Source: Tranzscheliella williamsii
Lineage: Eukaryota > Basidiomycota > Ustilaginomycetes > Ustilaginales > Ustilaginaceae
Length of the DNA: 64,000 bases
Reading direction: 5' to 3'
NCBI GenBank assembly: GCA_023212725.1
Contig: JALBYF010000042.1
Coordinates: 107,893-171,892, forward strand
In this document: positions 20,257 to 30,894 of the stretch, one piece after another
How the letters are laid out: each line of letters begins with the position of its first letter
Position numbering within the stretch: position 1 is the stretch's first letter
Translations under genes and position numbers: made by a program
The notes under the pieces: model-generated
What the model was told of the DNA's origin: nothing
The model's database searches: none
The model's input: only the letters and a program-made list of their open reading frames with translations

Positions 20257-22572
20257 ATGTTGGCAAGCAACCGAAAAAAGACAAAGCTGACCCAATGGAC
20301 TGTTTCTCGCCTCGCTCTATCACTACCGTCTACCGCTGTACTGGGCGCACGTTTCGCATCGTTCGCTATGGAGGCCATCAACTCGGCCCTGTCGGCCCTC
20401 TCCATCCAGACCGAAAAGGTGGTCAAGCATGCGGCAGCCAACAGCCCAGAGAGCTGGAAGCAGGCTGTTGCCGACGTCGCCTCCACCCTCGGCTTCGCCC
20501 CTCAGCACTACACAAAGACCGTCGTCTTCAAGCCCAAGACTGCCAAGTCTGCTGTCCCTGTCCCTGTCGTGCTCATCGCCAAGGAAAGCTCCGACTATAA
20601 CACCAACGCCGTTGCCAAGCACATTGGCCACAAGGAGATGCGTCTCGCTGCTCCCGACGTCCTCAACCAGTTCCTCAACGCAAACAAGGACGACGTGTCT
20701 GCACTTTCCATCACCAAGGAGAACGCTGCTCAGCTTGTTGCAGTGCTCGATGCCAGCCTGGCCGCCAGCACCGATCGATTCGCCGTCCATGCCGCCAGTT
20801 CAGAGCATACCCTCTTCATGACCGGCGTAGAGATAGCCCAGTATCTTGAAAGCACCGGTGTCAAGCTCCACGTCGTCGAACTCGACAAGCTCAAGGCGGA
20901 AGCTAGCACTCCCGTCGCCAAGGCGTCCGCTCCTTCTAGCAGCACGGCTTCCGCTCCCGGCTCCACTCAGGGCCCTATCCCCGCCGCCAGTAAGGCGTCG
21001 GCCGCAGAAGCCGCCAAGATCCCAGACGCTGAGCAGGCCGGTATCACAGTTCGCAAGGCTGGTGACTTTTCCGAATGGTATGCCCAGGTGCTTCGCAAGG
21101 GAGACATGCTGGATTACTACGACGTTTCCGGTTGCTACATCCTCAAGCCTTGGTCTTACTTTGTTTGGGAATGCATTCAGAAGTTCTTTGACGGCGAGAT
21201 CAAAAAAATCGGCGTGGAGAACTGCTACTTCCCCATGTTTGTCTCTGCCGATGTGCTGGAAAAGGAAAAGGACCACATCGAAGGCTTTGCCCCCGAAGTC
21301 GCCTGGGTGACCAGGGCGGGTAACAACGACCTGGAGCGTCCTGTTGCCATTCGACCCACCTCGGAAACGGTCATGTACCCCTACTACGCTAGGTGGATCC
21401 AGAGCTACCGGGACCTTCCTCTGAAGCTCAACCAGTGGAACAGCGTGGTCCGCTGGGAGTTTAAGCATCCCCAGCCGTTCCTGCGTACGCGAGAGTTCCT
21501 CTGGCAGGAAGGCCACACTGCCCACCTCTCGTTGCAAGAGGCCGACGAGGAGGTCAAGCACATTTTGGATCTGTACAAGCAGGTCTACGAAAAGCTTCTA
21601 GCCGTCCCAGTGGTCCCCGGTGTCAAGTCGGAAAAGGAGAAGTTCGCCGGAGGATACTACACTACCACCGTCGAAGGATTCGTGCCTACCACCGGGCGGG
21701 GCATTCAGGGAGGCACCTCTCACTGCCTTGGCCAGAACTTCTCCAAGATGTTCAACATTGTCGTCGAGGATCCGAAGGCGTCGGATGAGGTGCGCGGAAC
21801 GGAGGCAGGCAAGTTGCACGTCTGGCAAAACTCGTGGGGTCTCTCGACGCGAACGATCGGTGTCATGGTTATGGTCCACGGCGATGACGACGGCTTGGTG
21901 ATGCCGCCGCGTGTGGCGCAGATCCAGGTGGTGATCATCCCCTGTGGCATTGGAGTCAAGACGACGCCAGCGGAGAAGAACGCCATCATGGATGCGTGTG
22001 ACCAGACGGCCAAGCAGTTGCGCGACGCTGGCATCCGAGCCAAGGCAGATCTGCGGGAAAATCACAGCCCGGGGTACAAGTTCAACGACTGGGAGCTGCG
22101 CGGCGTGCCCGTCCGGATTGAGATTGGGCCCAAGGACCTGGAGAAGAAGTCGGTCATGACGGTGCGGCGGGACAACAAGCGCAAGGCGGCGCTGGCGGCC
22201 GAGGGCCTGGCGGCGGCGGTGGCGGAGCTGCTGGACCAGATCCACGACGACATGTTTGCGCGCGCCGACGCCGAGTACCGCGCGCGCAGAAAGGTCTGCG
22301 AGCAGTGGGACGACTTTACGCGCATCCTCAACGACAAGTGCCACGTCGTGATCCCCTGGTGCGAGCTCGAGGCGTGCGAGGACGAGGTCAAGAAGCGCAG
22401 CGCCCGCCACGTCGCCGCCGACGAGGCCGAGGACGAGCGCGCCCCCAGCATGGGCGCAAAGTCCCTCTGCATCCCCTTCGACCAGCTCCAGTTCGGCGAC
22501 ATCGCCGGCAAAAAATGCCCCCAGTGCGGCCGCCCCGCCAAGCGCTGGACCATGTTCGGCCGCAGCTACTAG
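20257..22572 (+). CDS. prolyl-tRNA synthetase, eukaryotic/archaeal type
   Basis: Charges tRNA-Pro with proline. The frame gives 771 residues from the ATG at 20257, or 734 from the ATG at 20368 (MEAINSALSAL). From the second start, the order is an N-terminal YbaK/ProX-like editing domain (to about residue 190), an Ala/Ser/Pro linker, the class II catalytic core (IRPTSETVMYPYYARWI, then VVRWEFKHPQPFLRTREFLW), the anticodon-binding domain, and the C-terminal zinc-type domain with CELEAC and CPQC cysteines, ending in Tyr (MFGRSY) as in the archaeal/eukaryotic group. The 37 extra N-terminal residues have R6, K7, K8, K10, R18 and R32, no acidic residue, and an Ala/Ser/Leu-rich second half: a mitochondrial-presequence-like segment. 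The start at 20368 has the better context (+4 G). Two translation starts, for mitochondria and cytosol, are therefore possible. Confidence 0.93.
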   Translation: MLASNRKKTKLTQWTVSRLALSLPSTAVLGARFASFAMEAINSALSALSIQTEKVVKHAAANSPESWKQAVADVASTLGFAPQHYTKTVVFKPKTAKSAVPVPVVLIAKESSDYNTNAVAKHIGHKEMRLAAPDVLNQFLNANKDDVSALSITKENAAQLVAVLDASLAASTDRFAVHAASSEHTLFMTGVEIAQYLESTGVKLHVVELDKLKAEASTPVAKASAPSSSTASAPGSTQGPIPAASKASAAEAAKIPDAEQAGITVRKAGDFSEWYAQVLRKGDMLDYYDVSGCYILKPWSYFVWECIQKFFDGEIKKIGVENCYFPMFVSADVLEKEKDHIEGFAPEVAWVTRAGNNDLERPVAIRPTSETVMYPYYARWIQSYRDLPLKLNQWNSVVRWEFKHPQPFLRTREFLWQEGHTAHLSLQEADEEVKHILDLYKQVYEKLLAVPVVPGVKSEKEKFAGGYYTTTVEGFVPTTGRGIQGGTSHCLGQNFSKMFNIVVEDPKASDEVRGTEAGKLHVWQNSWGLSTRTIGVMVMVHGDDDGLVMPPRVAQIQVVIIPCGIGVKTTPAEKNAIMDACDQTAKQLRDAGIRAKADLRENHSPGYKFNDWELRGVPVRIEIGPKDLEKKSVMTVRRDNKRKAALAAEGLAAAVAELLDQIHDDMFARADAEYRARRKVCEQWDDFTRILNDKCHVVIPWCELEACEDEVKKRSARHVAADEAEDERAPSMGAKSLCIPFDQLQFGDIAGKKCPQCGRPAKRWTMFGRSY

Positions 22573-22896
22573 ACCACCGCTCACCCCAACTCCACGCCCC
22601 CAATCTACGCTTCGCATAGCCCTTCCTCACCGTTGCCCCGTGTTTGCCGGTCCCTGCCTGTCCGTCTAGCCCGTTGGTCGCTGGTCTGACTGCCGATATG
22701 ATACTGTCCGCGTCTGTGTTGCTCGCTCTCCTGTGTCTACATGCGCTGCCCACGTGGTCAAGCAGATCGCACGCCCGGGCTGGCGCGCTCGGCTTGGAGT
22801 AAGACGACCTGCGGAGCGGGACTGCTGGCGGCATGTGGGGGGAAAAGTGGTGGTAAAGGTGGCCGGCTTGCCGCTGGTAGGGCGGTCGGGGTGGAC
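22573..22896. other. convergent 3' region
   Basis: 324 bases between the stop codons of ProRS (+) and the ferredoxin (-). It holds 3' UTRs; no other feature was seen. Confidence 0.5.
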
Positions 22897-23552
22897 TTAA
22901 TGGTGGCCGGCCTTATGACCTGTCGAGAGGGGCGAAAGGGGTGGGGGATGGTGGTCAGGCGGGTGGGCGCGGGTGGGAAAAGGGGGGAGGGGGGCTACGT
23001 ACCGTCTACGTACATGTTGCGTGTCGCGGCGGGGAGTTGTACGCGCATGCCGTCGAGGGCGGGGGAGAGGCGGACCTGGCAGCCGAGGCGGCTGGTGTCG
23101 GTGAGGCCAAAGGCGAGGTCGAGCATGTCGTTTTCGTCGTCGGAGGGTTCGTCGAGCTGGTCGTAGGCGTCGGGTTCGAGGATGACATGGCAGGTGCTGC
23201 AGGCGATCGAGCCTTCGCACGCGCCCTCGAGGTCGATATCGTGCTCGTGCGCCACCGAGAGCAGGTCGTCGCCCGCGTTCGCCTCCACCGTCTTGACCTC
23301 CGCCCCCTTGGCATCCACAAAGCACACCCGCACTCCCGTCCCCGCCGCCGGCCGCACCAACGCCCCGTGCCCCACCCGCGCCGTCACCCCCATCCACCGC
23401 TCCCCCCTCCCTAACCCCCAACTCCCCCCGCCTGCGCTCGCGCCCCACCCCCCGCGAACAACTCCCCGCGTCGGCCGCACCACCGCAGATACCGCCGCGC
23501 GCACCACCGCCCTCGTCGACGTCGTCGCCACTGCCGCTGTGAAAAGCACCAT
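22897..23552 (-). CDS. YAH1: mitochondrial [2Fe-2S] ferredoxin, adrenodoxin/Yah1 type
   Basis: Electron carrier of the mitochondrial matrix, needed for iron-sulphur cluster assembly and for haem A and ubiquinone synthesis. Two exons: complement(22897..22919, 23003..23552), 190 residues. The intron has a GTACGT donor and GACAG acceptor. Without splicing the frame stops after VDGT; spliced, it ends VDGHKAGHH. Cluster ligands are C112, C118, C121 and C158 (CX5CX2C, then X36, C), the adrenodoxin spacing. The acidic helix ([22 protein letters not shown]) that contacts the reductase is present. The first ~65 residues are rich in Arg, Ala, Val, Gly and Trp with few acids, fitting a mitochondrial presequence longer than usual. 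Vertebrate-type adrenodoxin function is unlikely in a fungus. Confidence 0.92.
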
Positions 23553-24140
23553 ACCGTTGACCAGATCCTGCCGTGCCCTGACTCAAGGTAAGAAAGGATA
23601 CAGAGGCAGGAACCCAACTCAGCCTTTCGGGCAGACAAAACACCGAAAATCCTCGAAAATCCCCTCACACACGGGAAGGGTAAGATTACGTGAGATTCTC
23701 GTACGGGTAGAAGATCGTGATCCGCCTCGGCGTTCAAAGCGGCATGCGCGCGCGCGCCCGTGCACGCCTTGACGGTCAGGTGCACGCCAGAGTCACCCAT
23801 CCCAGCCATGTCCAAGCTGGCCGGCTGTGCCGTCTTTCTGGCGTTGCCGCACACTAGAAACGATGCGACGCACACACAAGACTCCGAACAGACGGCTTGC
23901 GAGTCTAGGTTCTAGTTCTGAAAGGTACCTTGGCGGCGTCCGTGGGGGGGGAGACTTTGCTTCTAGTGTGTAACTGCCCGTGTATGTGCGGCGAGTGATG
24001 TAGGTATGGGTGATGCGGATGGATCGAGACGTAATATATGCCCTAAGTATGTACACGGAAGAAATCAAGGGAAAGGAGAGAACTAGCAAAACAGCTAGCG
24101 TAGATGGTCCGGGGTGGGTATTGGCGGCAAGCGGCCCGGA
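23553..24140. other. intergenic, no gene seen
   Basis: 588 bases holding the ferredoxin promoter and the 3' UTR of the SDR gene (both minus strand). A short CG dinucleotide run lies near 23750. A frame through the ferredoxin leader region is not convincing. Confidence 0.45.
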
Positions 24141-25518
24141 TTACCAAATGTTGTGACCGCCAGAGACGATAATGTCCGAGCCGTTGCAGAACGACGAGGC
24201 GCTCGAGGCGAGCCAGACAGCGACGCCGCGGATCTCGTGAGCTCGTCCCAGTCGCCCGAGCGGGTTCGAGCTGGACCACTTGGCAAGCAGGTGCGGGTTG
24301 GTGTCCAGGTAGGCGGCCGTCATTCGCGTTCGGATGTGGCCGGGCGAGATGCAGTTGACGCGAATGTCCTTGGGACCCCACTCGGCGGCCAGGTTTCTTC
24401 CCATCTGCAGGACGGCCGACTTGGAGGCATTATAGGCGACCCAGTGGTGGTCTCGGTTGACAATCGACCCCGACATGGAAGCGATCAGGATGATGGAACC
24501 AGAGACGTGCTTCTGCTCGTGCATCTTTCGGGCAGCCGCCTGGGCAGTGAGGAAGACGCCGGTGGTGTTGACTTCAAATACCTTTCGGAACTCGTCCACG
24601 GGGTACGAGAGGGCGTCGTAGGTCTGCAGGATACCGGCGGCGGCGACGCAGACATCGAGCGAGTCGGTACCCGAGTCCTTCATGATAAAGTCCATGCAGG
24701 CGTTGATGTCGTCGTGGTCGGTGACGGTGGCCGAGACATACTTGAGATGCTTGCCCATAATGGTGCAGTGATCGGCAACGATTTTGAATTCCTCCGAGGG
24801 CTCAGCCGGCAGATCAACAGCATATACGTGCGCACCGGCTTCGACGTAGGCGAGCGCCATCTCGAGGCCGAGACCGCCATTGCCTCCGGTGATCACGGCC
24901 GTCTTGCCTTCCAGTGAGAATTCCGAAAAGATGGTGGTGGTGTGGTTGTCCTGAGAGTTGGGATTCTGTCGCAGCACCGCATCAACACCAATGTTCTCAA
25001 CGGGCGGGGGAGGCCCGGGATTGGCCTGGACCGTATCGGCTGCGTTGGCCGCAGAAGCACCCATGCAAGCAGGAGCCCAGACGTGGAAGTTGTTGGCAGC
25101 GGGAACCCGAGCCACGCGCGAAAGCAGCGAGGCTGTTGTTGCAGGAGATCGTCCACAAGGAAGAGAAAAGGAGAACAGTTTGTCAATCAGCTGTATCAGC
25201 GGCCATTTCGCTACACTGGCCTAGAGGCGTATCGATAGTCTAGTGCGCCATCTTCAGCGGCGCACAACAGCGGAGCGCTTGCCGACGGCTCGTCGTGACT
25301 CGAGGCTCCGAACTGCACCGTGAATGGCAGCAAGCGGCCGAAATCCGTACTGCGCATATCAAGACGCGCAACCCGAATAGACAGCCCTAGACGGTATCTA
25401 GCACTGAGGTACCAGGGGACGAGAGGTATGTGAGGGCAGGAAACTTACGTTGAGCAACCCGAGCGGACGACAGGCCACGGATGGCGCCGGAGCGGAGGGA
25501 GGAGGCAAAGGCAGCCAT
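24141..25518 (-). CDS. short-chain dehydrogenase/reductase, arabinitol/mannitol dehydrogenase-like, with possible mitochondrial leader
   Basis: NAD(P)H-dependent oxidoreductase of the classical SDR family. Two exons: complement(24141..25132, 25449..25518), 353 residues, joined by a GTAAGT...CAACAG intron that splits a Pro codon. The cofactor motif TGGNGGLG starts at residue 105. The catalytic Tyr and Lys are Y257 and K261 in YNASK, with the Ser about 13 residues before Tyr. CNGSDIIVSGG near the end is typical of the polyol dehydrogenase branch (D-arabinitol, mannitol, xylulose). The N-terminus (MAAFASSLRSGAIRGLSSARVAQPSL split over both exons) is rich in Ser, Arg and Ala without acids, so mitochondrial import is likely; residues 30-95 are a linker absent from short SDRs. 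Substrate is an inference from resemblance. Confidence 0.85.
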
Positions 25519-28077
25519 TGTGGAGATCAGGGCCAGACTGGTCAGAGAGGGGAGGAACGGCGATGTTATAGACAGAAACTGGGATGGAATTGGAACGCGG
25601 CTTCCCAAAGACAGAGGAGACGATTGTGGGAGAAGGGGTAGACGCAGAGAGCGGAGAAACGAAACCAGGCTAGGCTATAAAGGATTGCAGAGGCTAGGAG
25701 GCGGGGGCGGGGGCCAAAGAAAGAACGCAGCAAGGGCCGACTGTGGCACGCGGTCTGTGTGGGCCGCGCGGGTCGGTGGATGTGACGGGAGCGTGAGGCC
25801 GGTCGGGGGTTGAGCGATGATCAGACGGCTACGTCTTCAGTCAGCCTGCCAATCGTGAATACTAATAATACTACTAATGCAGTCTACACTGCCAGGCCCA
25901 GTCCCGAGTGTGTTTGACTTGGAGTGGAAGGCAAACGAAACTTTGGATGGGTGCTGAGCCACTTGGCGTGTGCGCTCGCAGGCTTTGCTGGAAGTCACTT
26001 GGCTGGCAAGCGGCATCTTTATTGCAGGCAAATGGCATTCTGGGTCCAGACCCGTCGTCTCGGCCTACCCCGCTGCGAAAGGCGCGAGCGAATTTCGTAG
26101 AAGCCGACGTGCGGGTTGAGTCGAGCTGGGGAAATGGCTCTGATTGGCTGGCGCGCGCTTCTGAGTACGGTACTGTGGAGTTAGCTATACTTCGAAGCCT
26201 AAAGCTGCATTGGCTTGCATGCGCACGTCGGTGCTGCCGACCCAGACGCTGGCCCGCACCTGCGGACCTGCACCATCGCCACTGGCCGTGTTGGCCGGGC
26301 GCTCCGCTGTGAGCCCATCGAGGCAGGGTCGGTCGATAATCCACATATAGAGGCAAGACCATTCGAATAATGGGAATGTTGATAGGGAAAAGGCTAGCAA
26401 GGCAGCGTGGGGAAGTCACCGAGGGAGAAAGTCGCCTGACACCCGGGTTGCCCGCCACAGTGGACGGCGCCAACGGCACTGGTACAAGCTCCGATCCCCA
26501 CAGCCGTCATCTTGATGCGCGTCTTTGTGTGACGGTGAAGACAGCCGCGGGCTATTCATACTGTCGTCACCATGCCGGAGGAAGCCCCGACAGTCAGCTC
26601 GTCAGCATGGCCGATCGGAATAGTGGCACGGTGGACTGTTTGCGCAACGCGGTGACCGAAATAGGCCAGATCGATCGGGCAGTGTCTGGAAACGCGTCAG
26701 GGTTTTGGGCCTACTTTGAGAAGTGGCTCGACAACGCGTGAACAATAAGCAACAGAGCTATGAAGTCATTCAGACGATCGTCACCCAGACGTCAGGATTC
26801 CACTGCGCCGCGATGATGTGGTCCGGCAGCTGCAGCATGACTGAGACCGGGAAACAGCGACACGGGATGGTAAGCGCTCCGATCAGTCACGCTGTTGACG
26901 TCGACCAACGCTGTTGCCACCGTCTGCCTTTGTCCGTCGACGCCTTCGACCGTGAGATCATAGCACTTGTCGTCTCGGCAACGGTCCTAGAATCTTGCCT
27001 CAGGCTACATGACGTTGATACGATACCCCGTGTTTGCTTGCCACCGAGTAGGGGCTGTGACGTTGACTGAGGACCGAGCCGTACAACGCACCCGCCGCGG
27101 ATCCCCACTTGCGAGACCAACTTACACCATTTTGCCGCCGTTTTGTCTGACGGTAACATCATCTCTGCCGCCATCCTGGCCTTTTCGCTGACGACAGCTC
27201 CGAGCTGCCGATGTGAAGTGTTCTCCTGAGACATCGCAGGAGATCTTCTTCGGATCACGTGGGCTTAGAGCGCACTTTCTGTTAGAGTGTGCCATGCGGT
27301 GTCGGATTCAAGTCGCCGTGGGCCAAAGTCCAGGTCTTTGTGAGACAGCGGCCGCTCGCGTCACGTGTCGTGTAGAAGACTCAGCCAGCGTTCGTAAGGC
27401 GTGAGAGGCACGGTCGCAAGCGTGTTTGCAGCAGGAGGGGTGAAGGCTTTGACAGAATCGCATAGCATAGCCGTAGAAGCGAGGCACGGCTACGCAAGCC
27501 GAGCGGTGCAAGAGCAGTGCCTGTCCAGCGCCCACGGTCTGGCCTCGGTGCTCAGCTCGCTGCCGGCTCGACGCTGGCCATCCCGATGTTAGAGTGAGCA
27601 AGCGGAGTGCAATGCGAGAGTACGTCAGCCAGACGTCAACGTAGCAACGCTGGTAGAAACTGGCTGACAGAAGCTAAGCACAAGACACGCAGATGCTAAG
27701 CAGGATCGCAACCGCCAGTCTGCAAGACCAAGATCAAAGCAGTGCTACTTTAACCACTGGCTGACGTACCAGAAGCTGACCATTTACGTTGTGAATGTGC
27801 ATACGTCGCCGACCAGCCCTGGCCCGAAAACCGGCGCCGTCCCCCGATCTAACACGCTGCGGCCCCCGTCACAGGGACATTTCTCGGTAGGTGGGGGGTT
27901 TGGGAGCACGACGGCGGGAAGGCGCGGCGGTGACGGGTGGCTTGTGTGTATACTGCGCGTCGCACGTGGATATGTACAGGATGGCCAAGGGCGCAGCGGG
28001 GGAGGCAGCCAGGCTGGCGACGGGGGCTTTTGGGTACGGAGAAGAGGGCGGCAATGCCAGGGTGAGGGCGAGGGGGA
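25519..28077. other. 2.6-kb intergenic stretch without a supported gene
   Basis: It lies between the SDR start (-) and the stop codon of the Bfr1-like gene (-). It contains the SDR promoter and a few open frames of 60-200 codons in conflicting phases, none with a recognisable family. No tRNA-like B box or simple repeat array was noticed. It could hold a non-coding RNA, but nothing in the sequence shows it. Confidence 0.4.
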
Positions 28078-29619
28078 CTAGACGGCCTGGGCGGCGGGGG
28101 CGCTGTCGGTGTGGGGCTCGGCGTCGCGGAGGGAGCTCTTGGCAAGGAGCTTTTCGACCTTGTCGATGTTCTCCTGGGTGACGCGGGCCTGGTTGGAGAC
28201 AAAGTACTGGCGCTTGAGCTTGAGGTTCTCGACAACACGCGGCACGTCGGTGGCGCTGGCGGGCGGCGGGATGGAGAGCGCAAGCAGCGCGGAGAGCGTG
28301 CCGAGCGGCACGTTGAGCTTGTCGCCCGCGCTGGGCGCGCCGGGCGCGGTGCCGTTCTCGTCGGCGCCGTCAAGGCTCAGCGGCGTGCCGCGCTTATTCT
28401 TGCCCTTGCCCTTCTTCGCCTTGGCGCCAGCGCCGACGAAGTACGCGTCCTCGTCGTCGTTCTTCTGCCGGACCACGGCGCCCTTGGGCACCATCGCATC
28501 CTGGTTCACCTGGCGCAGGTTGAGCGGCTTGCCGCCCACCGCCTTGGTTTCGGCCTCGGTCGGAGCGGGCTGTGGCTCGCCCTTCTTGTCGCCGTTGGCG
28601 GCGCCGCGCGAAAAGTAGCCGATCAGCACGTCGCAGTCTTCGATCTCCTTGGCGAAGGCAGGCAGCGCGGCCTCTTCGCGCAGCGTCTGCTCATGCTCCT
28701 TGCGCTTGTCGGCCTCGAGGGCGGCACGTTCCTCGCGTTGCTTCTGGACACGCTTCTCGCGCTCCTGGTTGAGCTTGGCGTAGAAAGTGTCGTTGGCGGC
28801 GCGGAAGGCAGCCTGGCGGTCGCGGCGCGCCTGGTAGAGCTGGTCGAGCTGGGCGGAGAGTTCGGTGCGCTGATCGAGCAGCTTGCCGCGCGAGCCGGCG
28901 GCCTTGTCCTGCTCGGCCTGGATGGCGTCGAGCTCGGTTTTGATCTCGTCGTAGCGCTTGTTGAGTGCCTTGGCCTCGGGGCTGTCGAGCGTCGCCTTGA
29001 GCTCGTCGACCTTGGCACGGTCGGCGTCGATCTGCGCCTGGGTCTGGTCGAAGCTCTCCACCTGCTTGCGACTCTTGCGCAGCTGCGAGATCTCACCGAG
29101 CGCCTTTTTCTCCTCGACAAGCTTGAGCCCGCCGGACTCGACCTGCTGCTCGAGGCGCTGGATGCGGGCGTCTACGTCGGCTGCGCTCTTGAACGGCGTC
29201 TTGGACTTGGCTTGCTGAAGCTCCTTGATCTTCTTGGCGATGTTGTCTTGCAGCGTGCGCAGGTCGTCGAGCGTCTTGCCGCGCGCGCCCTTGGAGCCGG
29301 CCTGCTGCGTGCGCAGCTGGTCGAGCTCGGCACGCAGCTCGGCGCGCCGCATGCCCGCGGGCGAGTCCTTGGACGGCCCAGCCCCCGACAGCAGCGACCG
29401 CACCTGGTTGAGCTCCTTCTGGACCGTATCAATACGCTTGGCGAGCTTGTCGAGCTCCGTCTGGTTCGCAGCCTGGTCGGGCTTGCCGCCCGCCAGCTTG
29501 GCAATCTCCACTGCATCCGGGTTAGGCGGCGGTCGGTCGTGCGTTTTCTTCTCGCTCCCATTGGCAGGGGCGGGCGAGGCCGGCGCCGGGGCGGCAGATG
29601 TAGCGGTAGTGTCAGCCAT
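28078..29619 (-). CDS. Bfr1-like coiled-coil protein (polysome/ER-associated)
   Basis: Related to yeast Bfr1, an mRNP and polysome-associated protein linked to the ER, secretion and chromosome segregation. Single exon, 513 residues. After a short Ala/Pro-rich start (MADTTATSAAPAPAS), three long coiled-coil blocks follow (about 40-260 and 265-330), rich in Lys, Glu, Gln and Arg. They include the family-like segments RKSRKQVESFDQTQAQID and LNKRYDEIKTELDAIQAEQD. The charged NQEREKRVQKQREERAALEADKRKEHE helix precedes CDVLIGYFSRG, a stretch conserved in fungal Bfr1 proteins. The C-terminal ~90 residues include a basic KAKKGKGKNKRG patch. A 522-codon frame on the other strand is its mirror and is not coding. 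Confidence 0.85.
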   Translation of the reverse strand: MADTTATSAAPAPASPAPANGSEKKTHDRPPPNPDAVEIAKLAGGKPDQAANQTELDKLAKRIDTVQKELNQVRSLLSGAGPSKDSPAGMRRAELRAELDQLRTQQAGSKGARGKTLDDLRTLQDNIAKKIKELQQAKSKTPFKSAADVDARIQRLEQQVESGGLKLVEEKKALGEISQLRKSRKQVESFDQTQAQIDADRAKVDELKATLDSPEAKALNKRYDEIKTELDAIQAEQDKAAGSRGKLLDQRTELSAQLDQLYQARRDRQAAFRAANDTFYAKLNQEREKRVQKQREERAALEADKRKEHEQTLREEAALPAFAKEIEDCDVLIGYFSRGAANGDKKGEPQPAPTEAETKAVGGKPLNLRQVNQDAMVPKGAVVRQKNDDEDAYFVGAGAKAKKGKGKNKRGTPLSLDGADENGTAPGAPSAGDKLNVPLGTLSALLALSIPPPASATDVPRVVENLKLKRQYFVSNQARVTQENIDKVEKLLAKSSLRDAEPHTDSAPAAQAV

Positions 29620-30183
29620 TGCGTCGAACCGAGGAGCGAGCTACCGAGCCAAAACAGCGGTAGTAAGAGCGCGCGGTAGAAGGAGAAGAAGGGGAAAGAG
29701 GAGAGCAAAAGAGAGACGATGAAGCGGAGATGAAAGAGCCGGCCGCAGCGGAAGGATGGGCAGCAAAGATGAGAGGACCACCGCCAACACGGCTCCACGC
29801 TGCTCAGACTACAACACAGGTCAAGTCTCGCCTTTGGCTGCGTGGTTCGGTGAGTTGGCAGGGTATCTTTCCCACGCCGCTGCTCGTTCTTCGTCGCCTT
29901 CCCGGCCGGGTCTGACCAGTCATTCAGCACTGCCACGCGTTCGAAAAGGCTTGTCAGGAGTCCACTCTTCTGCTGCACTCGACCGATTGAAGCCCGTGCC
30001 AGTGATTCTACCTTCTTCCATGTGCTTACAATCAGATTGGAAAATGGTATTGTTAGATCGCGTCGCGGCTTGGCTCGGCTCCGCTGGGTGGGTGTCGGGT
30101 TGGTAAGGCTTTATGGTTGCGCAACGGGAAGGGGTGGATGGATGCTTGCGACGACGATCTCTACGAACCGGAGCGCGACGAGG
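29620..30183. promoter_or_regulatory. divergent promoter region
   Basis: 564 bases between the Bfr1-like start (-) and the TMEM14 start (+). It carries both promoters; no gene and no clear motif were seen. Confidence 0.45.
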
Positions 30184-30645
30184 ATGTCTGAACACGCAGC
30201 GCTGACGATGGCAGGGGTGTGCGCGGTGGGTGGTATGATTGGGTTTACCAGTAGGTAGCAGTTTGTAGTGCGGTGCGAGCGAGGAGATGCAGTGGATGCT
30301 GACCCGGGTGGTTGGGATTGGTAGGGACGCGGTCGGTGGCGTCGTTGGTGGCGGGGATGGGGGTGGGTGCGCTGTACGCGCTCGCGGGCACGCGCATCCG
30401 CAGCGGCGGCGACCACGGCTACGAGATCGCTACCGCCGCCAGCGCACTCCTCCTCGCCAGCTCAGCCCCCCGCATCCGCAAGGGCCCCGTCCCCATCGCC
30501 CTCTCCTTCTCCTCCGCCCTCGCCCTCGCCTACTACTCCAAAAAGGTACGCTCCTCCCCCTCCCTTACACCCCCACCACCGGCACCGCCCTCCTGACCGC
30601 CCTTTTCATCCTGGCCCCCCACAGGTCTACGACTTCCGACAGTAA
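30184..30645 (+). CDS. TMEM14-family small membrane protein
   Basis: Small protein of the TMEM14/FAX family; members sit in mitochondrial or plastid envelopes and are linked to haem or fatty-acid transport. Three exons: 30184..30250, 30325..30545, 30625..30645, giving 102 residues. The introns are short (74 and 79 nt), with GTAGGT and GTACGC donors and GTAG and CACAG acceptors. The product begins MSEHAALTMAGVCAVGGMIG. The family signature is SVASLVAGMGVGAL (Ser-Leu-x-Ala-Gly). Three to four hydrophobic helices are visible, and it ends YYSKKVYDFRQ. The length and helix pattern fit the family. A second donor a few bases downstream (AG/GTAGCA) would shift the frame, so the GTAGGT donor was chosen. 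A longer frame from 30312 is readthrough into introns. Confidence 0.83.
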
Positions 30646-30894
30646 GCGCCGCGCCCCACATCCCGCGCCCGTGCCTGCGCCTGCGCCTGCGCCTGGCCCT
30701 TCCTGTCCGCCCCCTTCCACCACCACTCACGAAAAATCAATGCATCTTCTTCCCGCACCACGAGCGGCTGATGATGAATGCAAAAGGGAGAGACTACTGT
30801 AACAAGCACGACGCGGCAGAAGGCTGGCAAGGAGAGTGAGCGCCGGGCCAAAAAACAAAAAACAAAAGACAGTGGCAGAAAGCAGGAAGGGTCC

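Noticed and set aside
21598..22617. 339-codon minus frame opposite ProRS
   Set aside because: It mirrors the GC-rich third positions of ProRS, which has all its family motifs; no family character of its own.
28111..29679. 522-codon plus frame opposite the Bfr1-like gene
   Set aside because: Leu/Val/Gly-rich shadow of a Lys/Glu/Gln coiled-coil gene; starts outside any plausible promoter.
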